DNA of 64,000 nt, from assembly GCF_037975245.1 (NCBI RefSeq), contig NC_092576.1, positions 26,799,611 to 26,863,610 on the forward strand, read 5' to 3'. Below, piece by piece: positions 1-12,360 of this stretch; within the stretch, counting starts at the first letter, position 1, and each line of letters starts with the position of its first letter. The notes beneath the pieces were generated by a model. It was not told the origin of the DNA. It made no database searches and worked only from the letters and a program-made list of their open reading frames with translations. Both the position numbers and the translations under genes were made by a program. This DNA comes from Apostichopus japonicus (Eukaryota; Echinodermata; Holothuroidea; Aspidochirotida; Stichopodidae).

Positions 1-103
1 TACCAACTATCACTCCGATAATTGTCATTCCATGTCATTATCAGCCGAGAATGACTATCGCATTCGCAACAACTCACATCACTTTCAGTATTGAAGTAGT
101 ATA

Positions 104-137
104 ACCAGGGAGCTGCTTAGATTAGCAGCTCCCTGGT
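104..137. repeat. Perfect hairpin, 14-bp arms
   Basis: ACCAGGGAGCTGCT (104-117) and AGCAGCTCCCTGGT (124-137) are perfect inverted copies around a 6-nt loop. Related words occur at 3239 (ACCAGGGAGCTAC), 3487 (ACCAGGAAGCTGC) and as another hairpin at 49223-49251, so this looks like a dispersed short palindromic repeat. Confidence 0.85.
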
Positions 138-1192
138 ATAACATAATATTCCACTATCATGATAGCTAAAAGTAAAACCATTATTTTCTGGTACAGTGCA
201 ACTTCAAGGAGGAACCTAGACACAGGAGACAGTATTGGTTTGTTTAACCTCCATAGCATGAGTCACTCGATACCTTCTGGAGGTTTCATTATAAACATGT
301 AGCCTTTGTTTTCACATTCAACGATTTTACATCAGGTGCATCCTGCATGGCTCCACATAGTAATGTACACACACAAACACACACACAGTACAAGTATGGT
401 ATGTGTACCTTCAATGTCATCTATATATACGTATCTCACTGCTCAATCTATAACTATCAAAGTGGCAAAGTGCAAATCAATAACTTAAATGATAACTTAA
501 TTGTTTGGGGTTTTCAAGTTCAAAACCTTATTTCAACAGAGACCTTCACAGTGAGTGCTGTCACATCTGAACAGTTGTAATAAGTTTGCAACATTTGACA
601 ACCACTGAACATTAACATGGGGTATGTTGACAAAGAAGCCTGTGCAATAAAATTCTCCTTTCAAAATATTTACCCAATCTAGTATATATGGAACTTTGCA
701 GAGAGATGTATAATGCAAGACCATCCATCCCCCCCCCCCCCACCTGCCTAAAATAATGTTTCTATGAAACTCCAGATAAATACAGTGTAATTGGTATGGT
801 TTTACTGTAGATGCTGAAATTGTTAACACAAACACAATAGGAAACTATTGCAGCTTACTGTAATAATTTTTGTCTTGACCAAGTTTAAGTCCAAGTTCCT
901 TTTTGTGCCATTCTGTTTGTTCTAGAAATTTTGTCGCCCAGATAATTTTTCATCATGGTATAATATTCTTCAAATGGCCTACAAAATGTTCCACTTTTCT
1001 GCAATTTTATTTTAAATTAAATTTGTGGAGCTCTAATAACTCCGACTTACTATTCACTATGTACACGGATAACTTTAGGTGGAATTTATTATTATTATTT
1101 TTTTAGTAGGTGGAATTTAGCATCATAAAGTGTCAAAAGCTTATACAAAATCAACAGTAAGGAGCTGCTTGATAGCGTAGTTTAAACACCTG

Positions 1193-1559
1193 GTTGGGAC
1201 AAATTTTTTTGTGAACTTTCAAGTCAGCTTCAAAGTACTTCTACTGACAGTATGAGCATCCTTTGTCTATCGGATAAAGCTTCTAGGAACTATACATATT
1301 GTCAGTATAAGTGCTTTGAAGCATGACATAAGAGGACAGTATAGAGTGGTATTAGCATTAGAATCAGATGAAAGTTGGGAACTGTACATACTGTCAGTAT
1401 AAGTGCTTTGAAGCATGATAAGAGAGGACAGTATAGAGTGGTATTAGCATTAGAATCAGATGAAGGTTAGGAACTGTTCATACTGTCAGTATAAGTGCTT
1501 TAAAGCATGATATGAGAGGACAGTATAGAGTGGTATTAGCACTGAGAAGTTGTCCCAAC
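1193..1559. mobile_element. Foldback/MITE-like element with internal 92-bp tandem repeats
   Basis: Three copies of a 92-bp unit start at 1286, 1378 and 1470 (third ends near 1541). The array is bracketed by inverted ends GTTGGGACAA (1193-1202) and TTGTCCCAAC (1550-1559). In addition 1227-1254 is an inverted copy, 26 of 28 bases, of 1387-1414 inside the repeat unit. The layout (inverted ends, subterminal inverted copy, internal minisatellite) resembles non-autonomous TIR-minisatellite elements known from marine invertebrates. No clear target-site duplication was seen. Confidence 0.6.
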
Positions 1560-1947
1560 TGGCCGGCGACACCTAACCAAGTTTTACAACAGAGTACTTA
1601 TCATCTAAGCATCCTCAAAGAATCCAGTTTGGATTGAGAATTCATATTACCAAGCCCCCCCCATCCCCCCTCCAATTGATTAGAAGCCACATCCAGCCAG
1701 AAACCACTAAAGGAAAATGGCAGAATACTTCAGACCTAATTAATCTTAGTCCTTGCCCTAATTAAAACTTCATTAATCCCGATGGCTTTGTGCTTCGGTT
1801 AATGCCGTGAGTTGGTGTCTCTCCTTCCATGCTACGTAGATGAAGTTTCTCGTTATAAAAGACTGTGAAGAGCTACAGTTCCCTCATGCTGTTCTGATAT
1901 TGCCTGCTGTACCTCTTGGGACAAAAGATGGCATGCTAATTAGACGA

Positions 1948-1977
1948 TTCTTCTTCTTCTTCTTCTTCTACTTCTTC
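1948..1977. repeat. (TTC)n microsatellite
   Basis: Run of TTC triplets with one interruption (CTAC). Confidence 0.85.
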
Positions 1978-3204
1978 AATAAAGTTAATAAACCATTGTG
2001 GTTTCCATCGCCGCAGATGTTCGTAACAAACCACGAGGTACGGCAGAGTACGATGAGAGTTACTGTAGCCGGGAAAAACGTTGTCGACGGACAGACGAGG
2101 GATCAAAGCCATTTAGTGTCAAGGTACTTTGCAGCGATTGGAATGTAAAGAATATTTAGGGTACCGGTAATGAATCGTCCATTACAATATATAGCATGAA
2201 GGAGTACTCTTGCAAATATCAATTACCACACTGTACCGTGTGTTGCTACTGAACTGCACTTTGACAATGGAACAATGCACTTATATAGACACCAGGGATG
2301 GGCACATATTAAATTGATCTTGAGGGGCCACAGAATGTTGCATCCAATCCACATGCCACAACATTCAAAGCTGAGATATTTAAACGGAACAATCATCGTC
2401 GGTCTGTGTGATAGAGGAAACTGTCATGAACGACAATCTCTGTCCATTTGGAAGATATATTTTTGGATATAATGAATATTCATACAGTACTGTATACAGA
2501 GAAAAGGACTTGATCAAGTCTAAATAAATACACATATCATTCCGATTGCATTTGAGAATGCTGATCCTAAGATGCTGCATGGAAACTTTCCACATGTATT
2601 AATGATGTCACTGACGATGTGATTCCTTTCAGTGTTGACACTGTTGTTAAACAGTCAATCTTGGAAAATTAATGTTCTATGAGAAAACCGTATTAATTAA
2701 GGAGGAAGAAAATTAAGCGTTTCGGATCCTGGCAGGGCAATACCACATCACAGAATGTAATCAGCTCCCATAATTGACATTTAAAACATACTTGACAGCT
2801 TGGCCAAATCAAGTGTAGATTTTGTCTTCAAAGGGATCTCTGCCATCATAGATGATGAGCGTTGCATTTATTTTGTCTTCCTCAATGGTTTACAGTACCA
2901 AGTGAGTCCCGCGACAATAACAGCAGATAATACTGACCTAAACATTGGGAAATAAAAGCTATCAGATTGGTACCCACCCTATGGGCTTCAAGACTACCCC
3001 AGACAGATGGAGGAATTGTCTATGCCAAAATACATAGTTGTCATTCTTTCTTATTACCAAGAATCCAATCAGATATCACAGCTTGAGATTTTGTGGAAAC
3101 CTCCTCCCTTAAACACATTTGTCATCATCTTGTGGTCACACCACTTACCTTATGACGAGCTACTGTAGCTGACTACACTGTGTGACGTGACCTACATGGT
3201 TACA

Positions 3205-3722
3205 TCTATGGTAGACATACACATGATACATACATATTACCAGGGAGCTACTACTCTCTGTATCTCTATCTGAATAATGTTTTTTATTTCACTTTTTAGA
3301 TTTCTTACATTTTTTGGAGTACCTTTTACATATTTCTTTAATATTGTTAGTCTTCATATTTTTATATATATATATATCTTTACATATTTTTATAAATTTC
3401 TTACTCACATTTATCACTGAACAGGAGGAAGATTACGATTTTCAATGCGTTTTTATCCATGGTAGACAGACACATGTAACATGTATTACCAGGAAGCTGC
3501 AACTCTAATGCTCCCTGCATTGACAATGTATTTCTACCTGAAATTCCTGAATGTTTTTTTTCCACTTTTAACATTTCTTACATTTTTTTGGGAATACCTT
3601 TACATATTTCTAACATTTTTTTCGTCTTCATACTTAAAATATATCTTTACATATTTTTATAAATTTCTTACTCATATTTATCACGAAGCAGTCCTGAGGA
3701 ACGTTACAATTTTCAATGCGTA
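3205..3722. repeat. Tandem pair of AT-rich units of about 250 bp
   Basis: 3205-3453 and 3454-3722 align end to end. Both open with ATC(T/C)ATGGTAGACA, pass ACCAGG(G/A)AGCT, a T-rich stretch and CTTTACATATTTTTATAA, and end with ATTTTCAATGCG. The second copy runs into a TTGAATAAATAAATG tail, so the unit may derive from a retroposon 3' end. Confidence 0.7.
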
Positions 3723-4656
3723 ATATTTTTTATACATTGGTTGAATAAATAAATGAATTAACTATGCATTGTATGGGCATTGAACAAAGAGTCAATAGTA
3801 GTTAGCCTTACTGTAGTATGTATGTACAGTAAAATTGTCTTCCCCAATTTCAGATTGCCTACTGTACTACAGTATGTATGTATACCCATCTACGATAGCT
3901 TTTCATCTGCAAGAGTTGTTTTCAGACGACACAGAACTTTGGGGCATATTTTGGCAAAAAACACACTAATTATGCATGAGTGTACAGTATAATAAAAATA
4001 TGAGAAGTCTGTAAATTATAAATCAAACTATGATGACAGCCTTGCAAATAATTTTTCGCACCCAACAAAATTTGATGGCTGAAAGGTTGTTTCACAGTTA
4101 CCATCAGTAGAACTTTTTAGAAACTTCAAAATTCGTAAACAAGATATGACTGAATGAACGGACCCTAATATTACCAGAAATATTTTGGTATATCGGTATG
4201 ATTTACTACAAATTCTGGAAATGAATGCAAAGAGAATAGACCATCTTATACCGGGTCATGTACACATGTTGAGATACTGTAGATGAAGGAAGGGAAAAAG
4301 CCCATTCCACATCATGACAGTGTTGTAGAATGAATTATGAAGTTAGCGAAGAGGGGAGGGGGGGTGTAGGGGGAAGGGAAGGGAGAGAAGAGGTGTTAGG
4401 AATTGCCTACAGTCAGTGTAAAAAGTTACATGTCTACAGTGCATTAAATACTGTACTGTTTTCATTAAGGTTCTGTAGACAACGAACTGCCACTATAACA
4501 GTCATTTATGGTAAATTATGAGAATAGTTTCTTAGGTTTGAATGATAACGTTGTTGAGATTTACTTTCCGTCTCATAACAAGCTTCATTTGCATAGACCC
4601 TGGCTGATATTCCAACATCTACTGTCAGTGTCTAACAGATTGCTTACGGCGGTTAC

Positions 4657-4687
4657 TCCTATCCTATCCTATCCTATCCTATCCTAT
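4657..4687. repeat. (TATCC)n microsatellite
   Basis: About six copies of the pentamer in a row. Confidence 0.9.
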
Positions 4688-7232
4688 CATACAGTATGCG
4701 CTTGTTCATGTGCAAAAATGGACAAGTAGCCTTGTGTTGCTAAGGAACAACGAATAATGTCTGTTCCTGGTGTATATGTACATTTGTGTAGAGACTCTTG
4801 ATAAGCTGCGTGCGTTCCAGCTACAGTTTGACTTTGTGAGAAAATATTCAAAATGCCAAATTTTTGAATTGCAAACTGCGGTAAACCATCTTGTAAAAAA
4901 AGTACCACTTGGCTAGATTACAAATGTTTGCGTAACTTCACCAGGAATGTGTTACCTACAGTACTTAGCTTTAATGAGATCATAACATTTATTGTTCTAG
5001 AATATGTACATTCAAGGAGTACTATAAAAGTTGAGTGCTAAAAGGGGAGTATGTCACATGACCCTCCATGGTTAGAACATTTTGGTGAGTCTCCTCATTG
5101 ACATAGTCGGTCCAGGTTAATTGATACGTCGATGATGTAGTGGGTCCAAGGGGTCACAACTTACTAAAACATTACCAGAGTGTTACAGTAAGTAGATTAG
5201 ATGATATATTCATGTGCTAACATTAACTAGCTTCTGTACCCTTAGATTAACAGCCTCTCAGCATTAAGCCTACATTTGGTTATGGCAGTGGTTTTCAGCT
5301 ATCTTTTACAGCCTATTTTTTATTAGTATCCCCCCACTCAATGGAAATAGAAGGTCTGATTTTTCTAATACAACACAATGACCTTAACAAGTTTAAGCAT
5401 CTATTTGCAAATATGTACATAGGCTCAGTATACAGGAATCGGTGTATTTTATAAGAGACAAAACTCAGAACCTTCAAGACTGCTGCACAAAATGTCAACA
5501 CTAAATTATTGCGATGTTCTGTAGAACTGTACATAGAGGTTAAATTATTTAAAAGTTAAATTTAAAGTAATTAATCTAACTTTTTGGTATCACAGAGTAA
5601 GTTTGCTAAACTTGCCTGCTTAATGACAAAAAACGAAAAAAAAAATCTCTCTTAAAGGAAAAACATGGCAAATTTGCGTCAGTTTGAGTCACTGACATTA
5701 AAAGTGATTGTACCAGAGCAATAAACAACTGGATTTATACAACTTCACGATTGAATAATTGACCAATTAACCATTTCCTTCATACTTGCGGTTTATACTT
5801 GGGCTTTCTAATAGAAAATGTGATAAACACATGTACAGTTTAAACGATGTGTACTATGTGTACTTTGAATTAGAAAACACTGCACTGTGCTGAAACAAGA
5901 TACTTAATACAGTGGGGTTGATTAAATGTTATTGACACTGTGACGTTTTGTGGTCCTAGCATCTAAAGTACAGAAATTATGCTGTACATACTCAACTAGA
6001 CGTATTGCCAAGTGAAAGCCAACTTTGGTCACATAACTAATTAGCATAAGATATAATGGCACGAGGTTGACTCCGCAGATCTAAAGACCAAAAAGCTGGT
6101 CCCATTCTTTTGACTCCAGGACCAAATATATCCCAATCGGTCAAAACTGCCTGATCAACAGCCAATGTAACAATATCCACAGGAGACTTTTTATCTACAG
6201 ATACTGTATTGTGTGTCCTGGAAAATGCAAGGAATAATTTTGTCTTCAAATTTTGTGTACAGGTAGTCATTTCGAAGAACTCAGAATTTTTTCTCTTTAC
6301 AACCCCTCAAAAAAAAATTTGGTTTCTGTGTAAAAATAATAATATATATATGTTTTTGGACTTGCATAGTAATTTCAGATCACTTTTACACAGCATTTTG
6401 CATAGCATCTGGTGGTGCGATACGGGATAAATTTATTTCCTGTCACGTACTGTACAGTATACTAGGTCCTGTCTCGACTCTTTTCAGGCTAAGCATGTAA
6501 GCATGTTTTTATATATCCTGAATAGTACCTTGTTTTAGTAATATCAGTGATATTTCCCTTCCTCATGTGCAAAACCGTGACCATCTTTCATCAACCATCC
6601 TCTGTAATTACAGGATATCAAACTTGAATAACAGAGGTATGTACTATAAGTACTGTAACAATTACAACTGTTATGAGGTTGGGGTAGCATGTGTAATTAA
6701 AGGGTATAAAATATGCATAGTTTTATGAAGACTGCCAGGGAAATAGCTACTGTACCTGTAAAGTACTGTCATTTCTCTGGTGCTGCATGGTACTGACTAA
6801 CCTTTAGAGGGTGTCAAGACTCGCGCAAAAAGAAAAGTTCTAATGCCGGTAATCTGACCTAGTTTCGAATGAGGTGTAACAGAAATGTTAGACACCACCA
6901 TTGATCCCAGAAAATACACACACAGCTTGCTACCATCGGTAATTAGACACTAGTGTACAGTCAGTACATACAGCTGCGGTCAATACCCACAGCACAGTGT
7001 ACACACGATACAGCGATGGACATCTCAGGTCCAGCTAAAGATAACAAGGTATCTCGTTTCATTAATGTCTGTATTTTGTAGCGACACAAACACAAACATC
7101 ACTTGCAAGCAACAGAAAGTTAACTTTTTCAGAAGGTCGCACGCGGTGTTGGGGCGAGTCTGCAATGCCTTTACTAAGGAACGAGAAAAAGATAAAAAAA
7201 ATTAGACAAATAAGAGCAATCTGTAAACTTAC

Positions 7233-7337
7233 ACCGAAGCATTCGTTGGCGGGTGCCATGCTAGCTCTCCGGTCCTTAAATTGCCGTACATCGGCCGCTG
7301 GGTCTTTGGTTCGATGATCTCCACCCATTCTACTTGA
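7233..7337 (-). CDS. ARHGAP39: ARHGAP39 coding exon 2, first WW domain
   Basis: 105-bp exon between CTCTCTACAG and GTAAGT, phase 2 to phase 2. In the frame giving QVEWVEIIEPKTQRPMYGNL it shows both WW tryptophans (W of VEWVEI and W of ELAWHPP), the central MYGNL strand and the closing HPP. A competing frame (SSRMGGDHRTKD) is also open and is what a longest-ORF method would choose; it has no family resemblance. Confidence 0.88.
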
Positions 7338-9457
7338 CTGTAGAGAGCAGAGAAAGTAAAGTTTGTTAAAATATCCATACATATTAAAATGTCTTCAAGT
7401 ATATATTTGCAATATATATCACATAATTATTGCAGTTTTGAACTTTTCAATGATAAAATGGTAAACTTCAATTTCTGGAAATTTCAGGGAAAATGCAGAA
7501 AAGTTTACAGTAAGTAAATAGCTAGTTTTGACACCAATAAAAGGTGTAATTTTGGGGCAAAAAAACAGAAAATAAAACAAACATAATTATATATAAGTAA
7601 TGCCTAAGTACTGCTTATATTGCTATATCATAATTGGAAGAAGTGGGAAACAATGTACAATTGTACATGTCAAATATATGGTAAAGTATGAAACTACAGT
7701 TCTATATTTGGTTTTCTCTTTAATATTCACACTATATTGTTTATTGACTCCACAAATGAAATGAAATGAAATGCATCTTAATCCTTACATGCATGCTTAG
7801 GTAGGCTAGGCCTAATTTGCCTATTCCTAACTGAACAACAATTTTCTGTCAAGTTAAACACTCACCAGTACATTGTTCCAAAAAACAATGTGTAAGCAAA
7901 ATGTTAAGTTCTCCAAGATGTCTGGATCCTATATATTATTCATGAGTCAAGTTTTTAACTTAAGATAAAGTATTGCAACCAGATGAAAGAAAGTCAAAAC
8001 TATTCTATTACTTAGCTGAGTACTAAAGTACTGTGCTAGCATTAGGAAGTATAACATTTGCCATACACCGATAGTGTACACTTCAGTTGTTATGAAACTG
8101 GAAGTCAGGCTGATTGGGCCTAACTATGGTGATTAGTCAAAGGGAAATAGGCCAGAACAATTCATTTTCAAGTTCCAGCATAGATTGGCAACAGGTCTAC
8201 AACTGCAAAAGCTTAGGCTTTAGATATAACATACAGTAGGCCTTAAACTGTTATTTAATTTTTGAAGTCCATTTTCAAATTAGCTGATCAAAATTTGGTC
8301 GAGGGTCATAAAAATTATATTTTTCTAGTCTGTATCATGGACACAAGTTTGATGAGGCTTATTTAACTAATTATCCATAATTTAGTCAGAGTTTGACCAC
8401 AGCATTAAAACATTGAAATCAAGGCCATTGCTTCTAGGCCTAGCTGTGGCTTGTGTCATTCTGCCATCGGTATATTCCACCATAGAAAATGTGCTCTTTT
8501 CCGCGATAGAAAAAGTGCCATTCCGCCATGTTACTCTGATGGCGGTAAAGCACTTTATATGGTGGAAAAAGCACATTATTGTGGATACACTGTGGGCCTA
8601 TATGCACTGTATATTGTTTCGCTTCACACTACCTAGACCCGCAAAATTGGTCATTTAAATCAACAATTTGAATCAGTCTTTTCAATACACAATCAGCCTC
8701 AATTAATTCAATTTATTCAACCAACAACATTATATATTTGGAGAAGTGTATCGACTCTTACAAAATTACAATTAAAACTATTCAATCAACATGTACCTTA
8801 AACAGTTAAAGACTGTGTATCTATACCCCAATCTTGTCTTAACTACAATTCAGTCCATCCAGCGAACCGTCACATTTGAAGACGGTGTACCTATCCTTCA
8901 ACACCAATCAAACAAAGTTTCACCGATACATTCTTCTGTAAAATCCATTCCTAAAATGTACCTTTCCGCCATAGGTTTCAAGCCTTACTGCCATGGCGCA
9001 AAGGATCGAAACCTATTGCGGAATGGTAGTGTGGTATGTACATATGGCGGAATGGCACTGGAACCACTACTAGGCCTACAGCTTATTCTCTGCAAAGAGA
9101 ACCAGCTTGACTAGGCCTACCTAGGCCAGGTTACTCTCAATTGACACCTGTAACTAGCCTTAAGTTTAATACAAATTTATAAGGAAGTCCTAGGCTTCGT
9201 TCTTACTGCAGAAAACAGGTCCTAGCCTATGTTCACACAACTAGGCATAGGCCCAACAACTACCTCCCACAGTCACGAGTAACACTAGGCTACCCACTTT
9301 GTGTACAATAGAATTACAGAAAAGTTAGGCTAGGCCTATCAAAACGATTGACTACTTCCGTACTGGCAATACGAATCGGAAATAATACAAACAATGTACA
9401 ATTTCCGATAACGATTGTTGAACGAAAACACTTTGCCTCTTACCCTTCTGACATCAT
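7233..9457 (-). CDS. ARHGAP39: ARHGAP39 (Vilse/CrGAP) 5' part: coding exons 1 and 2, rest off the left edge
   Basis: Rho GTPase-activating protein of the Vilse/ARHGAP39 family, which acts on Rac/Cdc42 in the cytoplasm, downstream of Robo in axon guidance. Members carry two N-terminal WW domains, a MyTH4 domain and a C-terminal RhoGAP domain. Two coding exons are visible: 9444-9457 (MMSEG, phase 2 donor GTAAGA) and 7233-7337 (acceptor CTCTCTACAG, phase 2 donor GTAAGT). Joined they read MMSEGQ followed by VEWVEIIEPKTQRPMYGNL and a WW-type ending with TGELAWHPP. The motif WVEIIEP..R.MY.NL.TGE..W.PP is the recognisable start of this family. Phases match exactly at the junction. WW2, MyTH4 and RhoGAP are not in the window, so the gene continues left of base 1 with an intron of more than 7.2 kb. 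Family identity is recalled, not searched. Confidence 0.85.
8460..9064. repeat. Inverted CCGCCAT-motif repeats in ARHGAP39 intron 1
   Basis: The word (A/T)TCCGCCAT and its complement recur near 8519, 8538, 8966, 9016 and 9045. Pairs form foldbacks: CCACCATAGAAAATGTGCT with AAAGCACTTTATATGGTGG, and CCGCCATAGGTTTC with GAAACCTATTGCGG. Probably two damaged palindromic MITEs or one duplicated. Confidence 0.5.
9444..9457 (-). CDS. ARHGAP39: ARHGAP39 coding exon 1 (14 nt, start codon)
   Basis: Reads ATG ATG TCA GAA GG then GTAAGAG. Two adjacent ATGs could each start the protein. It ends in phase 2, exactly what the WW exon needs because that exon opens with a single completing base. The choice rests on phase match, donor quality and the fit of a very short N-terminus; no transcript supports it. 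5' UTR and promoter should lie just above 9457. Confidence 0.65.
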
Positions 9458-11294
9458 GTAAATCCAAATAATATCCTCAAATTAGTCTCTTATTAAGCTG
9501 CGGAAGCAAACTATTTATCCCTAGGAAACTCTTCCATTATTTCTGACTTTGATACACTATAGAATATGTGTGAGTTCGCTAGCTTACTAACTCAGACTGT
9601 TTGTGTATATATTATGTTGTCGACTTCCTAGGCACGATCTTTTCTGACTTCAGCCCTGCACTGTGTATAGCTAGTATGTAAATGAGGGCGAGGCAACGTT
9701 TGCTGCAACATGACATGATTTATATAGACCTACATAATCTGAACAGTGGATGGATGTTGCGTTGAACTTCCCCCACTTCAAAGTAATTGTTCTTTCTTCG
9801 GGTATGAACTTGAGGGGAATAGAAAAAATCATAGCATTTTGAAAGCCGTTCATTGTCTTCAATTCATTAGAATTAAAAGTTGGTACTTTACATCTCTATT
9901 TTCTCCGAATTGCTCAATCCTTTATCCCCCCTGTTCTCGAATTTCAATTACCTACAGAGCTATATTTAGAACGACTATCCTTGTCTACAGGTGAAATAAT
10001 AACAATTGAACTACATGAGTCATAGCAATCGATAAATTTCACACCCATGTCCTATCACAACGTTCATGGTCTACATGTTCGAATGCTCAGTAGCTCGTGT
10101 GTAAACAATTGCGCAGACCTGTCTATTTATGACTGGGCATATATATGATGGCTATACTAAAGCTTTGGTTGTTTGAGATCCCCTTACATTTCCTTGTAAC
10201 TTTACTTCCTTCTTGTGTTTCCTTCTCAGTAGGCCTACATAGGTCAAAAGGGCAAACAAATCGCTCAGCCTGTCTGAGCTTTGTTATGAGCCTGTGATTT
10301 GTATAACTACGTAAATTGAGACGAACCCTCTGATTCAAGGAGATCGATTCTAAACAGGCCAAAATCATGAATGGTATTGTTGCTCATCCTAACCATATAT
10401 ACCAGCAACAGTGACCATAATCAGCTGTGCTGATTCCCGGCTGATATCAATAACACTGTAGAAGTTTTAGAAACATATTCGGTTTGTCTTTATCATCCGG
10501 CAAAAATCTCAGAAACTTGAAGTTGTGGTAAGCTATGGAATGCGCCCAATCGGATCCATTTTGTCAGGGAGATTTCTTGATTTGCCCCGTTCCATCCCCT
10601 CGAACTTTTGAACTTTCGTCCCACCACCCCTGACGGAGGGTGGAGTTGGAGGGTTGTGCAATGACGTGCGCAAGAGGGGGGGGGCAGGGGACAACAAACA
10701 GGCCAAACCAAAGGGAGGTCATTATAAAATAAAAACTGTTACGTTATGAAATAAATCGATCTTGTCGCCGGTCACAAGGGACTGTCTTTTAGCGAAAAAT
10801 CTTCTGGTTGTTTAGATGTTACCAACTGAAAATTTAAAAGTCTGGAAATCTTGTTGTTGCCACGGTAACATGTTGATGTAACTTGGCAAACTATACTTCC
10901 TGTGAAAATCTCGTTTCTTTGTTGTATATTTCTTGTCGTGGACTCAGTACAACGCGACATCAAATTTAGGATAAGGAAGTAATAAATCTATTCTATCATG
11001 TATTGTCTAGCAATAATGCATAAGTTCAACATTTGATATTATATATGCACACTGTATCTATAATAATGTGTACCTTCCATTGAGTTCTGTGGAACCGGAA
11101 GTGAATTGTTAGCATTATATCAACCCAATTAGAAAAACAAAGCCGTTTCAGCTAGGGATCGAACGTGGTTCCGGTTCCTGATTACAAATGTAAGGATACT
11201 CGTTTATACTGTTTTGTTTAAGCATTCAATTTGTGTGGGCGTGGAGGAGGGAAGGGGCATATACTTCAAGACTCTCAGGTTTCTTAACCGTTTG
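9458..11294. other. Presumed 5' UTR/promoter of ARHGAP39 and upstream intergenic DNA
   Basis: No exon, RNA gene or clear transposon end recognised. Contains a C/G-rich patch at about 10610-10690 with a 10-base G run. Nothing here identifies the transcription start of ARHGAP39. Confidence 0.4.
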
Positions 11295-11337
11295 CAGGCG
11301 CGTATCCAGGATTTTCAAACCCGGGGGGCGCGAATTA

Positions 11338-11389
11338 CTATCTAAGCGGAGCGCCACCATCGGTTGGCGCGCAGCGTACAAGAAAATTT
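11338..11389 (+). repeat. Conserved MITE core module, copy 1
   Basis: Starts with TATCTAAGCGGAGCGCCACC, continues with an inverted GGTTGGCGC arm, then AGCGTACAAGAAAATTT, followed downstream by CCCCCCAGATC. Other copies: 12048 (+), 12768 (+), 25250-25302 (-), 25986-26035 (-), 36125 (+). Confidence 0.8.
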
Positions 11390-11983
11390 CTTGTTTTGAA
11401 ACCCCCCCAGATCACCGGAAACGGCACTTCTCGGGCTTGAAATGACCAACCAGATGTACACTTTTTGCCTGAGAACCAGGTATTTCCTAATAGTTTTTTT
11501 TTTCCATCCATAACCTTTTTGAAGTTTGTCAACCCGGCACACATCATGTTCGACCTGATGGCATCTCCTGTGGGTCTTTGCTTTTGTAGGTGATTCTACG
11601 TCGCGGCCCACAATACCCGTCAGCCCCACTTTTCAAGGTTTTAAGCCCCATATTTGTTCAGAATTTGAAAATTCACATTTCTCGTGAATAAACTCACTTG
11701 AAAACATACCCATAATGTTGTACAAAATTTCATCTATGGACAACCAATATAGAAAAACTTCCTTCAACCCCTAACAGACCGGTGAAAATTGCACGAGTAG
11801 AGGGAAGTGTGATGCAGAATGTTGGTCAGAAATTTTCGAAAATTCCGACACAGTTAATTTATTGGTGTACAAACATTAACACCTCTTATAACGGCTATTA
11901 TAAAACTTGGTTGAAGGAAATGAAAATATAGCAGATATTTCCGAAACCGAACACTACACACATAGGCGTAGGAGGCGTGGCGG

Positions 11984-12360
11984 CAGTGGCGGAGCTAGGG
12001 GTATTGGTCAGGAGTGGCGAGAATGGTCTGTAGGAGCGCTTTCGACACTATCTAAGCGGAGCGCCACCACTGGTTGGCGCGTAGCGTACAGAAAATTTTT
12101 GAATAAAGATACTCCCTAGATCGCCGGAAATGACCCTTTCCGGGCCTGGCTAATTTGCAGATAAACGAAGAATAAGGTGTCATCGCCAAATTACAGCAAC
12201 AAAATGTGACAAATGTCAATAAGTAGATGAGAGCGCAATAAAAAAGTTAATAATCTAGAATAAGTAAAAAGTGGTAAAGAGCTGAAAAAGGCGCCAGCAG
12301 TCCATTTGAGTCCGTCAGGGGGGGCATCCACCCCCCGACCGTATGGACGCTCCGCCACTG
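11984..12360. mobile_element. hAT-type MITE (377 bp) nested in the composite element
   Basis: Ends CAGTGGCGGAGC and GCTCCGCCACTG are perfect inverted repeats. Flanks CGTGGCGG (11976-11983) and CGCGGCGG (12361-12368) fit an 8-bp target duplication with one mismatch, as expected for hAT. Contains the conserved core module starting at 12048. Confidence 0.75.

Larger units (their letters stand above)
1..7232 (-). other. ARHGAP39 intron 2 (partial)
   Basis: Non-coding on present evidence. Holds a hairpin (104-137), poly-C (about 720-740), a foldback element with 92-bp repeats (1193-1559), TTC (1948-1977) and TATCC (4657-4687) microsatellites, and a 250-bp AT-rich direct repeat (3205-3722). No exon with a second WW domain was found on the minus strand. 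The short open frames here have no recognisable domain. Confidence 0.6.

Noticed and set aside
7062-7382. 106-aa frame SSRMGGDHRTKD over the WW exon
   Set aside because: Alternative frame of the ARHGAP39 exon that reads through the donor; the WW frame matches a known family and phase.
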